Assembly: GCA_934167835.1 (NCBI GenBank)
Contig: CAKPLZ010000003.1
Span: 1 to 64,000 of the forward strand
Length of the DNA: 64,000 bases
Direction: 5' to 3'
Source of the DNA: an uncultured Clostridia bacterium
Lineage (GTDB): Bacteria > Bacillota > Clostridia > TANB77 > CAG-508
This document shows, one piece after another, positions 25,531 to 35,425 of the stretch. A model generated the notes under the pieces. That model did no database searches. It was not told the origin of the DNA and saw nothing but the letters and a program-made list of their open reading frames with translations. The position numbers and the translations under genes were made by a program. Every line of letters starts with the position of its first letter. The first letter of the stretch is position 1.

Positions 25531-26226
25531 TTACAAATATTTTTTTAGTTCTTTTAATTCCTTTATTTGATATTCATAACTTGAATTTTCTTTTTCCCTA
25601 TTAACCCAAATTCCTTGCATTCCCGCATTTAAGCTTCCTTCAATATCTACTTTATATTTGTCTCCAATCATTACACAATTTTTTGGTTCTGAATCAACCA
25701 TTTGACATGCAATATCAAAAATTTCCTTTTCTGGTTTAGAACATCCTACTTCACTCGAAATAACTATATTTGAAAAATATTTATTGAGCCCTGTATGCTC
25801 AATTTTTCGTCTTTGTTGTTTTCCATTTCCATTTGAAATTATAGCAAGCTTATATTTGCTTTTTAAATTTTTTAGTACTTCTTCGGTGTCATTAAATAGA
25901 CTCCAATTTGTTTCATAGATTTTTTGATAGTCTCTAAATTTATTTTTAGCCTCAATTTCGGATATATTAATTAAATAGTTACTAAATAATCCCTGCATTC
26001 TTTTCATTCTCAATTCTTCAAATGATATTTTCCCTTTATGATATTCCTCATATATTTCTAATGTAATATTATTCCATATTTGTGCAAACTCATCATTTTT
26101 CACTTTATCAAATTCACTATACATTTTTTTAAATTCACAAATTGCATCATATTCTGCTTTTTTGCTATTAACAAGTGTATCATCTAGGTCAAATAGAACT
26201 GCATTTATTTCTCCGTTACAATACAT
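25531..26226 (-). CDS. HAD-superfamily hydrolase (YjjG-like)
   Basis: 231 aa. HAD motif I LFDLDDTLVNS, motif II SNGN, motif III Lys in SKPEKEIF and motif IV MIGDKYKVDIEG are all present, with a helical cap (subfamily IA). Probably a nucleotidase or sugar phosphatase; substrate not predictable. It sits 13 nt after the small gene at 26240. Confidence 0.85.
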   Translation of the reverse strand: MYCNGEINAVLFDLDDTLVNSKKAEYDAICEFKKMYSEFDKVKNDEFAQIWNNITLEIYEEYHKGKISFEELRMKRMQGLFSNYLINISEIEAKNKFRDYQKIYETNWSLFNDTEEVLKNLKSKYKLAIISNGNGKQQRRKIEHTGLNKYFSNIVISSEVGCSKPEKEIFDIACQMVDSEPKNCVMIGDKYKVDIEGSLNAGMQGIWVNREKENSSYEYQIKELKELKKYL

Positions 26227-26239
26227 ATTTTTTTCTCTC

Positions 26240-26581
26240 CTATTCCCTATAATTATCTATATCCAACTCCCCCTCAAAATTCCTATCTGTAAGCTCTTCA
26301 TCTATTTCATACTTTCCATCCTTATACCTTAATATGAACCCTTCACTTACCACCTGCCTTATATTCTCTGGCAAGTCTGTTGCTTCGAAGACTTTTTTGT
26401 CTCCGAATTTGGTTAGGTAAATTTGTTTTGGGTTCGCGTTTAGGACATAGTATAGGCCTTCTTGTCTTTCTATAGGTTTTTGATGTGCTTTTTTTATATA
26501 ATTTGAAAGTTCTTGTAAAAAGCCTGTTATTTCTGTCTTTTGATTTTTGTTTTCTAGTTTTCTAAATGATTCTAATTTCAA
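26240..26581 (-). CDS. Hypothetical protein
   Basis: 113 aa, soluble, acidic C-terminus (EGELDIDNYRE). I do not recognise a family. It has a GGAGATGAC ribosome site and is sandwiched between the nuclease and the HAD gene with 13-nt gaps, so all three are probably one transcript. Confidence 0.65.
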   Translation of the reverse strand: MKLESFRKLENKNQKTEITGFLQELSNYIKKAHQKPIERQEGLYYVLNANPKQIYLTKFGDKKVFEATDLPENIRQVVSEGFILRYKDGKYEIDEELTDRNFEGELDIDNYRE

Positions 26582-26594
26582 TGTGTCATCTCCT

Positions 26595-27332
26595 TTAATT
26601 TAGAGAACTGTCACCATTTTTATAGTTTATTGTGATTCCTGGTTGATTGTTGTATATATATACATTAAAGCATATTCCTTCTCCCATATCTTCTACTGAT
26701 TTTGCTTCTATTTGCACTCCATTTGCAACTAGGTTTTCATTTTCAAATATTGGAGTTACTCTATAAAGAACATGATTGCCTGTTTTTTTTATGTATTCTG
26801 CAACTTTATTTTCGAATGGTAACATTCCCTGAACATTCATATATCTGGTTCCTGTTATTAAATTTTCTTTATTTGCATTTTCTGCTGTTAGTTGGTAACC
26901 TATTAAGTGGCATCGGTTATATAGATATCTTCCTTCAACTATATCATATTTTGTTGTTTGCCAGCCTGATGGTTTTACGCTATTTATCGCTCCTCTTTCT
27001 TCTGTTGGCATTGTTTCTGTTCCGACATTTGCAATAGCTGGTCCGCATCTTCCTAAAGAATCTAATGGACTATATTTTTCAAAAGATTCTGTTACAAGTT
27101 CTTCATCTTTAAACTCTGGTATGTTGTTATTTATAATAACATACGGATTCCCTTCAAACGCAGGTATTGTATTTAGATCAAATGATGAAGTATATGATAT
27201 TTCCTGATTTTTCTCTAAAGCACTTGTAGCCTCTGGAATTTCAATATTAAAATATCCAGTAATTCCTAGTATTATTGCCACTATAATGGTTATTAATGTT
27301 TTGTATATACTATTATCTTTTCTTTTGCTCAT
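26595..27332 (-). CDS. Membrane-anchored DNA/RNA non-specific endonuclease
   Basis: About 245 aa from the ATG at 27332 (GGGAGAG upstream). A membrane segment (about 10-30, TLITIIVAIILGITGYF) is followed by a beta-beta-alpha-metal nuclease domain of the EndA/NUC type, with the catalytic-His region YNRCHLIGYQL and downstream NLITGTRYMNVQGMLPFEN. Streptococcal EndA has DRGH at the equivalent place; here it is NRCH, so the Arg and His remain. Likely extracellular DNA degradation. Confidence 0.85.
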   Translation of the reverse strand: MSKRKDNSIYKTLITIIVAIILGITGYFNIEIPEATSALEKNQEISYTSSFDLNTIPAFEGNPYVIINNNIPEFKDEELVTESFEKYSPLDSLGRCGPAIANVGTETMPTEERGAINSVKPSGWQTTKYDIVEGRYLYNRCHLIGYQLTAENANKENLITGTRYMNVQGMLPFENKVAEYIKKTGNHVLYRVTPIFENENLVANGVQIEAKSVEDMGEGICFNVYIYNNQPGITINYKNGDSSLN

Positions 27333-27408
27333 AGTTAACTCTCCCAAATTAATATGCCATATTATATCACAAATTTTATAATGAATTCTAGTATTTTTGT
27401 ATTATTAA

Positions 27409-27437
27409 TTGTTTTTTGAACATTTTTGTGATACTAT
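27409..27437 (+). promoter_or_regulatory. Promoter of the membrane protein gene at 27.45 kb
   Basis: TTGTTT (27409-27414), 17 nt, TACTAT (27432-27437). This places the transcript start downstream of an apparent earlier start codon and supports translation from ATG 27454. Confidence 0.55.
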
Positions 27438-27453
27438 ATTTACGGTGAAATTA

Positions 27454-28431
27454 ATGAGAGATTTTATTCGCAAAAATAGTGGACTTCTAATTATTATATT
27501 GATTGTACTTATACAAATAGTTTTGAATGTGTCAATAGCAGTGTTTTCAGGCTGTCCCATAGATTGGTTTGGTCTTTTTTCTAATGTTGTTTTATTGATT
27601 TTTACTAATTATTTTATTTGTAAAATTTCAAACAAGTTGTTTAGAAGTCAAATATATTCAATGTTTTTATGTATTATAAATGGATTTTCAGCAATATTTT
27701 TTGCTAGCAAGTCTTACTCTATAACTTATGAATTATCTAATCTATTTATTTTGATGATTGCATACATCCATCTTGTTCTATGGAGAAAAAAGAAAATAAA
27801 TATTTTATGGTTTTTAGCAATTATTCCAATAATATCAATTGGAAATTTAGTGCATTTTTCTTTTTTAATTTTTGCTTTTTGTTTATTTACATTATATATT
27901 TTAAAATGTGTTAAAAATAAGAACTACAAGATTTTGGCAAAATATACTAGTACTGTTTTAATTGGATTTATTTTATCATTGATAATGGGTCACTTTCTAT
28001 ATAAAGCGGTGCCATTAGAAAGCAATTTAATAAATTCATTTAGTATTTCTAATATTACTGTTCAAAAGTTGGAATACTTTCTTGTAGTAAATTACGGATT
28101 CTTTTATAATTTATTGTTACTATTTATAATTTGCATAGGCCTTATTTGCTACAAAAAAAAGACTAGACATTTAAGGAAAAATTCACAGGTTTCTTTATTT
28201 TGTATTCCTGTACTTATCTATCTAATCTTTGTAATTGTTTTTACACCTACAGTTTCAATCGAATTTTTAATTCCAGTTTGTTCTGTAGCTTTGATTATGA
28301 TTTTTTATATTACTCAAAAATTTTTATTTGAGCATTTAGAAAACGGTGAATCAATATTTTTGCTTATATTGCTTGCCACTATATATTTTTATAACTATAT
28401 TACTGGCTGTTTAAATATTGTTATTATGTAA
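27454..28431 (+). CDS. Polytopic membrane protein of unknown function
   Basis: 325 aa from ATG 27454. About nine hydrophobic segments separated by short Lys/Arg-rich loops. No family recognised; the layout is reminiscent of glycan-related or DUF6056-like integral membrane proteins, but that is a guess. It converges on feoB. Confidence 0.6.
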   Translation: MRDFIRKNSGLLIIILIVLIQIVLNVSIAVFSGCPIDWFGLFSNVVLLIFTNYFICKISNKLFRSQIYSMFLCIINGFSAIFFASKSYSITYELSNLFILMIAYIHLVLWRKKKINILWFLAIIPIISIGNLVHFSFLIFAFCLFTLYILKCVKNKNYKILAKYTSTVLIGFILSLIMGHFLYKAVPLESNLINSFSISNITVQKLEYFLVVNYGFFYNLLLLFIICIGLICYKKKTRHLRKNSQVSLFCIPVLIYLIFVIVFTPTVSIEFLIPVCSVALIMIFYITQKFLFEHLENGESIFLLILLATIYFYNYITGCLNIVIM

Positions 28432-28452
28432 AAAGGCAAATATGCCTTTTTA
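28430..28452. terminator. Bidirectional terminator between 27.45-kb gene and feoB
   Basis: AAAAAGGCA / TGCCTTTTT stem flanked by A and T runs between convergent genes. Confidence 0.85.
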
Positions 28453-30558
28453 TTTTTTACTACATGATGCACAATACGGACATCTTGCGCAACTTCCCTC
28501 ATTTTTCTTTAAATTTAAAATACCTAAAATTACAATTGCTATACATAGTGAAATTATTAAATCTGCTAGATTTATATTTTTTCTTTCTATATTTAAACCT
28601 ATTTGGTACACTATTGTACTTAAAAGCCATGCTAAACCTATTTGAAAGCTGACTGCTTTAATAACATTTTTTGTTCCACCAAGCTCCTTTTTCATAGCTC
28701 CTATTGCTCCGAAACATGGTGCGCTAAATAGGTTAAACACTAAAAATGAATATGCTGATGCTGCAGTAAAAAATCCGAATACCCCTGTTGCTTCAAATAT
28801 TTGGTTTCCTGTTCCAGTCTCCTTTGCAAGACCTGAAATTACTGCCATTGATGATATTACCTGCTCTTTTGCAACAAGCCCCTGTATAACAGAAACTGTT
28901 GCCTCCCAACTGTTTTTCCCGATTACTGGGTAAAAAACAAATGATATTTTTTGACCAACTTTAGCTAAAATGCTTTGTTCTACATTTACTCCATATTCCA
29001 ATTTTGTAGAAAATGATAACAAAAACCAAATTATAATTGAACAGATTAAAATTGTGCTTCCCGCTCTTTTTATAAAAGCCAAAACTTTTTCTGCTACATC
29101 TTTTACTATATACTTTAAACTCGGAATTTTATACTCTGGAAGTTCTGATATATATGTACTAGAAGTATTTTTAAATATAAATTTCTTCATTATAAAGCTA
29201 CTTAAAATTATCACTCCTATTGCAAAAAAATATAATGAAGCTGATACAAGTCCTGCATTTTCTTTAAAGAAATATCCTGTAAATAATGCTATTATTGGTA
29301 ACTTTGCACTACATGGAATGAATGGTGTTAAAATTGCTGTCATTTTTCTTTCATCTTCATTTTCTATTATTCTGCTTCCCATAATTCCTGGAACACTACA
29401 ACCTGACCCAACAATGAATGGAATTAAGCTTTTTCCGCTAAGACCAATTTTTCTAAATAATTTATCTAGCAAAATTGCGATTCGTGCCATATAGCCTGTT
29501 GTTTCTAATATTGAAATGCATAAAAATAGTATTGCAAGTTGTGGAATAAAACTCAAAACTGCCCCAACTCCAGCTATTATTCCATCTACTATTAAGCTAT
29601 TTATCCAAGAAGAAACATTTGCTTTTTCCATAAAAGCCGACATTAATTTACCTAAGTTTTCAAAGCCATTTGAAATCCATTCAGCAGTATATTTACCAAC
29701 CACTCCAACTGACAAATAGTATATTAGAAACATAATACCTATAAAAATTGGTATTGCAATCCATTTGTTTAAAAGAATTTTATCTAATTTATCTGAATTA
29801 TGGGTTTCAATAACTATTCTTTGAGTGCATTCATTTTTTACATTTTCAATAAATCTATATCTCTCTGTTGCCACAACTTCTTCAATATCTATATCATATT
29901 TTTTTCTTAAGTTATGTTTTTGTTCTTCTATAAAAGCTGTGCAATAATGGCAAAATCTTGGGTCACTTTCTAATATTTTTACTGCAGTAAATCTTTTATT
30001 TGTTTTGTTGTTTAAAATGTTATTATTAATGTTATTTATAGCAGTTTCCAGGTCTTTATCATATATTTTTATTTGATTTTTTGTTCTATAGTTTTTAATC
30101 TCTGAAAGTAACTCTGTTATCCCTGTTTGTTTTAAAGCAGATATTTTGACTACTTTTGTTCCAATTTTTTCTTCTAGTTTTTGAATATTAATTTTTATTC
30201 CCTTTTTCTCTAGCATATCTGCCATGTTGAGTGCAACTATAACTTTGGAATCTAGTTCCAAAAGCTGTGTTGTAAGGTATAAACTTCTTTCAAGTGATGT
30301 GCTATCTATAATGTTTACTATTATTTCTGGATTTTCCTCGAAAATAAATTTTCTTGCAATTTCTTCTTCTGTGCTATATGGGCTAAGTGAGTAAATTCCT
30401 GGCAAGTCTGTTATCTCATAATTAGTGCCTTTTACTATTGCACTTTTTTTCTCAACTGTAACCCCTGGCCAATTGCCTATTTTAGCATTCATTCCAGTTA
30501 TTGCATTAAACAATGTTGTTTTTCCACTATTTTGATTTCCTACTAGTGCAATTTTCAC
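28450..30558 (-). CDS. feoB: Ferrous iron transporter FeoB
   Basis: 702 aa. N-terminal G domain: G1 GNQNSGKTTLFNA, G3 DLPGIY, G4 NMAD; then the GDI helices and the membrane domain with two Gate motifs (SGCSVPGIMGSR; ACFGAIGA region). The C-terminus ends in a cysteine cluster CARCPYCASC, as in Clostridia FeoBs that carry their own FeoC-like tail. It follows feoA with no gap and takes up Fe2+ under anoxia. Confidence 0.96.
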   Translation of the reverse strand: MKIALVGNQNSGKTTLFNAITGMNAKIGNWPGVTVEKKSAIVKGTNYEITDLPGIYSLSPYSTEEEIARKFIFEENPEIIVNIIDSTSLERSLYLTTQLLELDSKVIVALNMADMLEKKGIKINIQKLEEKIGTKVVKISALKQTGITELLSEIKNYRTKNQIKIYDKDLETAINNINNNILNNKTNKRFTAVKILESDPRFCHYCTAFIEEQKHNLRKKYDIDIEEVVATERYRFIENVKNECTQRIVIETHNSDKLDKILLNKWIAIPIFIGIMFLIYYLSVGVVGKYTAEWISNGFENLGKLMSAFMEKANVSSWINSLIVDGIIAGVGAVLSFIPQLAILFLCISILETTGYMARIAILLDKLFRKIGLSGKSLIPFIVGSGCSVPGIMGSRIIENEDERKMTAILTPFIPCSAKLPIIALFTGYFFKENAGLVSASLYFFAIGVIILSSFIMKKFIFKNTSSTYISELPEYKIPSLKYIVKDVAEKVLAFIKRAGSTILICSIIIWFLLSFSTKLEYGVNVEQSILAKVGQKISFVFYPVIGKNSWEATVSVIQGLVAKEQVISSMAVISGLAKETGTGNQIFEATGVFGFFTAASAYSFLVFNLFSAPCFGAIGAMKKELGGTKNVIKAVSFQIGLAWLLSTIVYQIGLNIERKNINLADLIISLCIAIVILGILNLKKNEGSCARCPYCASCSKK

Positions 30559-30559
30559 T

Positions 30560-30799
30560 TTATACCACCTCGACTTCTATCTGTGTTAAATCCTCTTTTC
30601 TTATACATAACTCATAATCTCTAAGTTTAATATCTATTGGATCTCCCATTGGAGCAATTTTCTTTATTTCAATGGTTGTGCCTCTCGTAATTCCCATATC
30701 CAATAAGTGTCTGCGAATTTCTTGATTTTGAATTTTAAGTGATTTTACAATCCCCTTTTCCCCTATATTTAATTCTGATAATTTACAAGTTTTTTTCAT
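30560..30799 (-). CDS. feoA: FeoA-family protein
   Basis: 79 aa SH3-like FeoA, cytosolic partner of FeoB (LSELNIGEKGIVKSL ... HLLDMGITRGTTIEI). Its ATG overlaps the end of the Ca2+ ATPase gene by 4 nt and it ends 1 nt before feoB, so the three genes are translationally coupled. Confidence 0.94.
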   Translation of the reverse strand: MKKTCKLSELNIGEKGIVKSLKIQNQEIRRHLLDMGITRGTTIEIKKIAPMGDPIDIKLRDYELCIRKEDLTQIEVEVV

Positions 30800-33435
30800 A
30801 TTCTTCCCATTACCTCTTTTTTAGGATATACAACTTTTCCAAATCTTAAGTTGTTTATTGCTTTTTGAGCTTCCACTATTACTATTGGTAATATTGACAT
30901 TATAATTACTGTAATCCATTGCATAGTGTTTAATGGAACACTATCAAATATTTGCGATATTTTAGGGCTTACAATAACTATTGCTTGCAAAATAAGACCA
31001 ATTATAACTGCTCCTATCAAATATAAATTATCTAATATTCCTGTTTTGAAAATTGATTCATCACTCTTAATATTAAAACTATGTATTAATTCTAATGCAC
31101 TTAGTGTGAAAAATGCCATTGTTCTTCCCTCTTGTATGCCATATATTTTTTTGCCAAGAGCAAATGTAAATAATGTTATCGCCCCAATCATTATTCCTTC
31201 TAATATGATTTTGCCCCATAGCCCGCCTGCAAATAGGCTTTCATTGATTTTCTTTGGTTTTTTATTCATTATATTTGGTTCCATTGGTTCTAATCCAAGT
31301 GCTATTCCTGGTAATGAATCTGTTACAAAGTTTATCCATAGTAATTGAATTGCTACAAATGGAGCATCAAATCCGAGCAAAATTCCCATAAACATTGTTA
31401 CTATTTCACCAACATTTGTTGATATTGAAAAATGCACTGCTTTTTTTATATTATCATAAATATGTCTACCTTCTTTCACTGCTTCAATTATTGTTACGAA
31501 ATTATCATCTGCTAAAATCATGTCTGCTGCATTTTTGGCAACATCTGTACCTGTTTGGCCCATGGCTATTCCTATGTCTGCATTTTTTAGGGCTGGCGCA
31601 TCATTTACTCCGGTCTCCGGTCATTGCAACTACATTGCCTTTACTTCTAAATGCTTTTACTATTCTTACTTTATGTTCTGGTGAAACTCTTGCAAATACT
31701 GAATATTTCATTATGTTGTTTTCTAAGTCTTTGTCGCTTATTTTGTCTAATTCTTGTCCTGTTATTGCTATGTCTCCTGGTTTTAAAATTCCTAGTTCTT
31801 CTCCTATTGCTTTTGCTGTTAGTATGTGGTCTCCTGTAATCATTACTGGTTTTATTCCTGCTTTTTTGCATTCTGCGATAGCGTGTTTTACGCCTTCTCT
31901 TGGTGGGTCTATCATTCCAATTAAGCCAGAAAATGTTAAATCCTCTTCTAGTTTTGTATCAATTTTATTGGGAAGACTTGATATGTCCTTATATGCTACA
32001 GCTATAACTCTTAGGGCTTTTTGCGCCATTTTTTCATTTTGTTTTTCAATATATTTTCTGTTTTCTGGGAGCATAGTTTTTTCTGAGTTTTCATCAATAT
32101 ATTTAGTGCATCTTTTTATTAATACATCAGGTGCACCTTTTGTTATAATTCTATATTTGTTTCCTATTTTATGTATTGTTGTCATCATCTTTCTTTCTGA
32201 ATCAAATGGAATGTCATCTATTCTTTTCATTTCTTCATATAATGTGTTTTTATTTTCTCCATTTTTAAGTGCTTCCTCAACTATTGCTTTTTCTGTTGCT
32301 TCACCAGTTACAATGTTTTGCTCATTTATTGAACAGTCTGTGCACATTGTTCCTAGTTTTAGAACTTCTGTTTTTTTGCTTCCACTAAAAGTCATTATCT
32401 CTACAACTTTCATCTTGTTTTGTGTAAGTGTTCCTGTTTTATCTGATGCAATTACTGTACTACTTCCTAGTGTCTCAACTGCTGGCAATCTACGAATTAT
32501 ACTGTTTTTTCGTGACATTCTTGTAATTCCAATTGATAGCATTATTGTTACAACTGCTGGTAAGCCTTCTGGAATTGCTGCAACGGCAAGTCCTACTGAT
32601 GACATGAATATTTCCATTGTTGGAATTTTTTTCAAAATTCCAATTACAAATACAAAACTACATATTGCAAGTGCTGCTATTCCAAGCTTTTTTCCTACAT
32701 CTCCGTAGTCTTTTTTGGAGTGGTGTTTCTGGGGCCTCATCTGTTATAATCATTTTCGCAATTTTTCCTACTTTTGTGCTCATTCCTATTTCTGTAACAA
32801 TTCCTTCAGCATGGCCACTTACTGCTATTGTTGTTGCAAAAGCAAGGTTTTCCATATCTCCTAAACTTGCATTTTGGTCTACTATTGCATTTGCTTTCTT
32901 TTCTACTGGTATAGTTTCTCCTGTTAATGCAGATTCTTCAACTTTAAAATTATATGTTTCTGTTAGTCTAATATCTGCTGGAATGTAGCATCCTGCCTCA
33001 ATTAGAGCAATATCTCCTACCACTAAATCTTCACTTGGGATTTGCTTTACTTGTCCGCCTCTTTTAACTTTTGCCTGTGGTGCAGCTAATTTTTGAAGGG
33101 CCTCTATAGACTTTTCAGCTTTGCTTTCTTGAACTACTCCCATAATTGCATTTAGAATTACAATTCCTATAATTATTATTGAGTCAATATAATCATTGCT
33201 GTGTTCAATATAAGATATCACAGCAGAAATTGCACTTGCACATATTAGAATAATAATCATAAAATCATTAAACTGGCTTAAAAAACGCACAAAAATGCTT
33301 GTCTTTTTTGCCTCATCTAATTTATTTTTTCCAAACTCCTTCTGCCTTTTCTCGGCTTCAACATCACTTAGTCCCCACTCACAACTTGTCTTAAGCCTTT
33401 TCTCAACATCTCGTACACTTTGATTTCCGCCACAT
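30796..33435 (-). CDS. P-type Ca2+-transporting ATPase (three CGG recoding sites)
   Basis: 878 aa once the C is skipped at 33429, 32705 and 31612. Full P2-type pump: N-terminal QSVRDVEKRL and SDVEAEKRQKEFGKNKL, actuator domain with LTGE, phosphorylation motif DKTGTLTQNK, hinge GDGVNDAP (restored only by the third skip) and ten membrane segments. The conventional reading gives three pieces. The start ATG 33435 follows AAAGGAGTG and is joined to the body only by the first skip (Met-Trp-Gly-Asn-Gln-Ser). Net length minus three bases is divisible by three. Heads an operon with feoA-feoB. A recent pseudogene is the alternative but would need three identical C insertions. Confidence 0.82.
31610..31612 (-). 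other. CGG recoding site: Asp-[C]-Gly in the GDGVNDAP hinge
   Basis: Zero-frame GAC CGG AGT AAA TGA. Skipping C gives GAC GGA GTA AAT GAT, the invariant P-type ATPase hinge motif. Confidence 0.85.
32703..32705 (-). other. CGG recoding site: Leu-[C]-Gly
   Basis: Zero-frame CTA CGG AGA. Skipping C gives PLQKRL-GDVGKKLG, the usual run into membrane helix 3 of the Ca2+ ATPase. Confidence 0.8.
33427..33429 (-). other. CGG recoding site: Trp-[C]-Gly
   Basis: Start region ATG TGG CGG AAA. Skipping the C joins the only start codon with a ribosome site to the conserved N-terminus (GGA AAT CAA AGT). Confidence 0.75.
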
Positions 33436-33562
33436 ATACTTCACTCCTTTGTGTTTTTATATTAAATTGTATTCGTGGAAATCTATTTTTATGCAAAAAA
33501 TATATTTAGTAATAAATTTATTTAAAAAAATTGGATTTTTATTAAAGATTTTTAATTCGAAA

Positions 33563-33862
33563 TTAAAAATTATTAGATGTTTTAAAACTTTGCTTTGAAT
33601 TATGTATTCTTAAAATATGTATTTCATCTTTATTTTCTATAATTTTATACATTATTCTATATGATTTATAAATAAGTTCCCTCATATCATTCATATTATA
33701 TTCCGGAATTTTTCTACCAATATATGGCATAAATTCTAGTATATTTATTTTTAAGTATATTTCTTTTATTGTTTTTTGAGCATAGTAGCTAGAGTTCCTT
33801 GATATATACTCAAATATTTCTTGCATTTGCTTATGTGCTTGGTTTGTTATTATGATATTCAT
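33563..33862 (-). CDS. ParE/RelE-family toxin
   Basis: 99 aa with the ParE plan: N-terminal NIIITNQAHKQMQEIFEYI, central MPYIGRKIPEYN, and C-terminal RELIYKSYRIMYKI followed by IHILRIHNSKQ. ParE toxins usually poison gyrase, RelE relatives cleave mRNA; the sequence favours ParE. It overlaps the upstream gene by 32 nt, typical of a toxin-antitoxin operon. Confidence 0.85.
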   Translation of the reverse strand: MNIIITNQAHKQMQEIFEYISRNSSYYAQKTIKEIYLKINILEFMPYIGRKIPEYNMNDMRELIYKSYRIMYKIIENKDEIHILRIHNSKQSFKTSNNF

Positions 33863-34175
33863 TTATCCACTGCTCCATTTCCTCTTGTGATTCTCTTAAA
33901 GTCATACATTCTCTGTTTTCAATAGAATTATTGTTTTCTTCAATACTATTAATTATCCAAACATGATATATAATTTCATATTTGTCATTCATTTTTTTGA
34001 AGTATTCTGGATTAATTCTTATTGCTTTTATTATATCCATTAATGTTATTTGTGCCAGCTGCTCTTTTTCGGAATTCGTAAAATATCCAAAATTTTCTTC
34101 AATTTCATCTTTAGTCATTACACAAATTTTTTCCATAACCATATTAGCGATTTGCTCTTGACTCACATTCAACAC
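33831..34175 (-). CDS. Putative antitoxin partner of the ParE-like toxin
   Basis: 114 aa, acidic. The C-terminal RESQEEMEQWINEYHNNK looks like a toxin-binding tail. The N-terminal part does not match a standard Phd, CopG or Xre fold that I recognise, so the assignment rests on position, overlap and charge. It is somewhat longer than usual ParD-type antitoxins. Confidence 0.6.
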   Translation of the reverse strand: MLNVSQEQIANMVMEKICVMTKDEIEENFGYFTNSEKEQLAQITLMDIIKAIRINPEYFKKMNDKYEIIYHVWIINSIEENNNSIENRECMTLRESQEEMEQWINEYHNNKPST

Positions 34176-34217
34176 CCCTTCTTTTTTAATATATGTACAA
34201 TTCTAATACAATTGTGC

Positions 34218-34790
34218 TTAAAAGTCAATATTTTTTAACATATCATTTAATTTATGTATTGGCAAACCTACTACTGTAAAATAGTTTCCAATAATTTTAT
34301 CAACATACACTCCAAATGCACTTTGCACTGCGTATGCCCCTGCTTTATCATAAGGTTTATCTTTCTCTATCCAACTTTCTATTTCTCTATCTGTCATTTT
34401 TTTGAAATACACTTCTGCTATATCATAATCTACCTGTTCCTTATATTCTCCACTTTTTTCTGAAATTACACAAATGCTTGTAATTACCTTATGTTTATCA
34501 TTATTTAAGTCTTTCAACATTTCAAAAGCTTGTTCCTTTGAATGTGGCTTTCCATATATTTTATCGCCTTTAAGCACCATTGTATCTGAACCAATAACAA
34601 CCCTATCTCCACTTGTTTCATCAAACACAGTCTTCGCCTTAATAAATGCTAATCTTTTTGATTGTTCCTCAATAGTAAGCCCCTCTTCAAAAGTTTCATC
34701 ACACTTACTTGGCTTTATTTCAAACTTCAAACCCATCATTTCCAAAAGTTCTCTCCTTCTTGGAGATTCAGATGCTAATATAACTCTCAT
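34218..34790 (-). CDS. maf: Maf-like nucleoside triphosphate pyrophosphatase
   Basis: 190 aa. The opening ILASESPRRRELLEMMG, then SDTMV and KDKPYDKAGAYAVQ, identify the Maf family, which hydrolyses dTTP/UTP or modified nucleotides. It precedes the toxin-antitoxin pair on the same strand. Confidence 0.93.
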   Translation of the reverse strand: MRVILASESPRRRELLEMMGLKFEIKPSKCDETFEEGLTIEEQSKRLAFIKAKTVFDETSGDRVVIGSDTMVLKGDKIYGKPHSKEQAFEMLKDLNNDKHKVITSICVISEKSGEYKEQVDYDIAEVYFKKMTDREIESWIEKDKPYDKAGAYAVQSAFGVYVDKIIGNYFTVVGLPIHKLNDMLKNIDF

Positions 34791-34897
34791 TTTACCACAT
34801 TCCTTTCGTTTGGAATTATTATATCACAAAAAAGCTTTCCATGAAATAAAAAAAACTTATTTTCATAAAAATGTCCCAGCTAAAAAATATTGTTCTC

Positions 34898-35163
34898 TTA
34901 AATAATATGTATATTTTTTATAATTACTTCTGTTTCTTTTATTATTCCATATATAAATACAATGTCATTTTCCCTTATATTCTGTATTGTATAGTCTGCT
35001 TCTTCGTTATATGTTATAACTTTTAATTGTGTTTTATCTAATAATTCTAGTTTTATTTCTGCCTTTGCATTCTTGCCTTTCTCTAGCATAAACCTATATT
35101 CAATTTCTTTTATTACTTTTCCCTCAAAAATACATTAATTTCATTAAGTACATCTTGTCTCAT
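34898..35163 (-). CDS. Small hypothetical gene with an apparent -1 frame change
   Basis: ATG 35163 has a perfect AAAGGAG site but closes after 16 codons (TAA 35115-35113). In another frame an ORF of at least 63 codons continues to 34898 with its own upstream extension (VIKEIEYRFMLEK). One missing base near the GGGAAAAG or TTTTT run would join them into an 88-aa protein. No CGG is involved, so this differs from the other frame changes in this window: decay, a -1 shift or a sequencing deletion are all possible. No family recognised. Confidence 0.45.
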
Positions 35164-35251
35164 AAATATCACTTCTCCTTTCTAGAGACAACCTACATTA
35201 TGTCGGTTGATGTATTTTTATTTTAATATTCTTTTACCTTTTTAGGCAAAA

Positions 35252-35279
35252 GAAAAAATGTAGGTTTTCCTACATTTTT
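35252..35279 (-). terminator. Terminator of pilin-like gene B
   Basis: AAAAATGTAGG / CCTACATTTTT with a T run on the minus strand. Confidence 0.85.
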
Positions 35280-35346
35280 AAGTTGGGAAAAAACTACATT
35301 TTTATTATCTCATAAACACGTATAAAATTCGCTAAGATTACTTAGC

Positions 35347-35425
35347 TTCAAAGTAGCTTTCCTAAAACTACTTCGAGATATTTAATTACTGTATCGCCTG
35401 CAAGCTTACAGCGATACATAAAGTG
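35347..35425 (-). repeat. Conserved 3' block of variable pilin-like genes, copy B
   Basis: Shares GGCGATACAGTA, GAAGTAGTTTTAGG and the GCACTTTATGTA codons with the regions after genes A and C. Confidence 0.55.

Noticed and set aside
31395..32708. Long plus-strand ORF opposite the Ca2+ ATPase
   Set aside because: It is an antisense shadow with Leu/Phe-rich low-complexity translation and no ribosome site.
30796..33435. Annotating the Ca2+ ATPase, FolT, M14, HtrA, NRPS and TraG genes as pseudogenes or split genes
   Set aside because: All breaks have the identical form (in-frame CGG before a Gly codon in the +1 frame), and no other lesions are present in these genes; recoding explains all of them with one rule.
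33441..33562. Small gene or RNA between the Ca2+ ATPase and the ParE-like toxin
   Set aside because: Only AT-rich sequence with a TTTTTAATT/AATTAAAAA repeat; no promoter or start that I can support.
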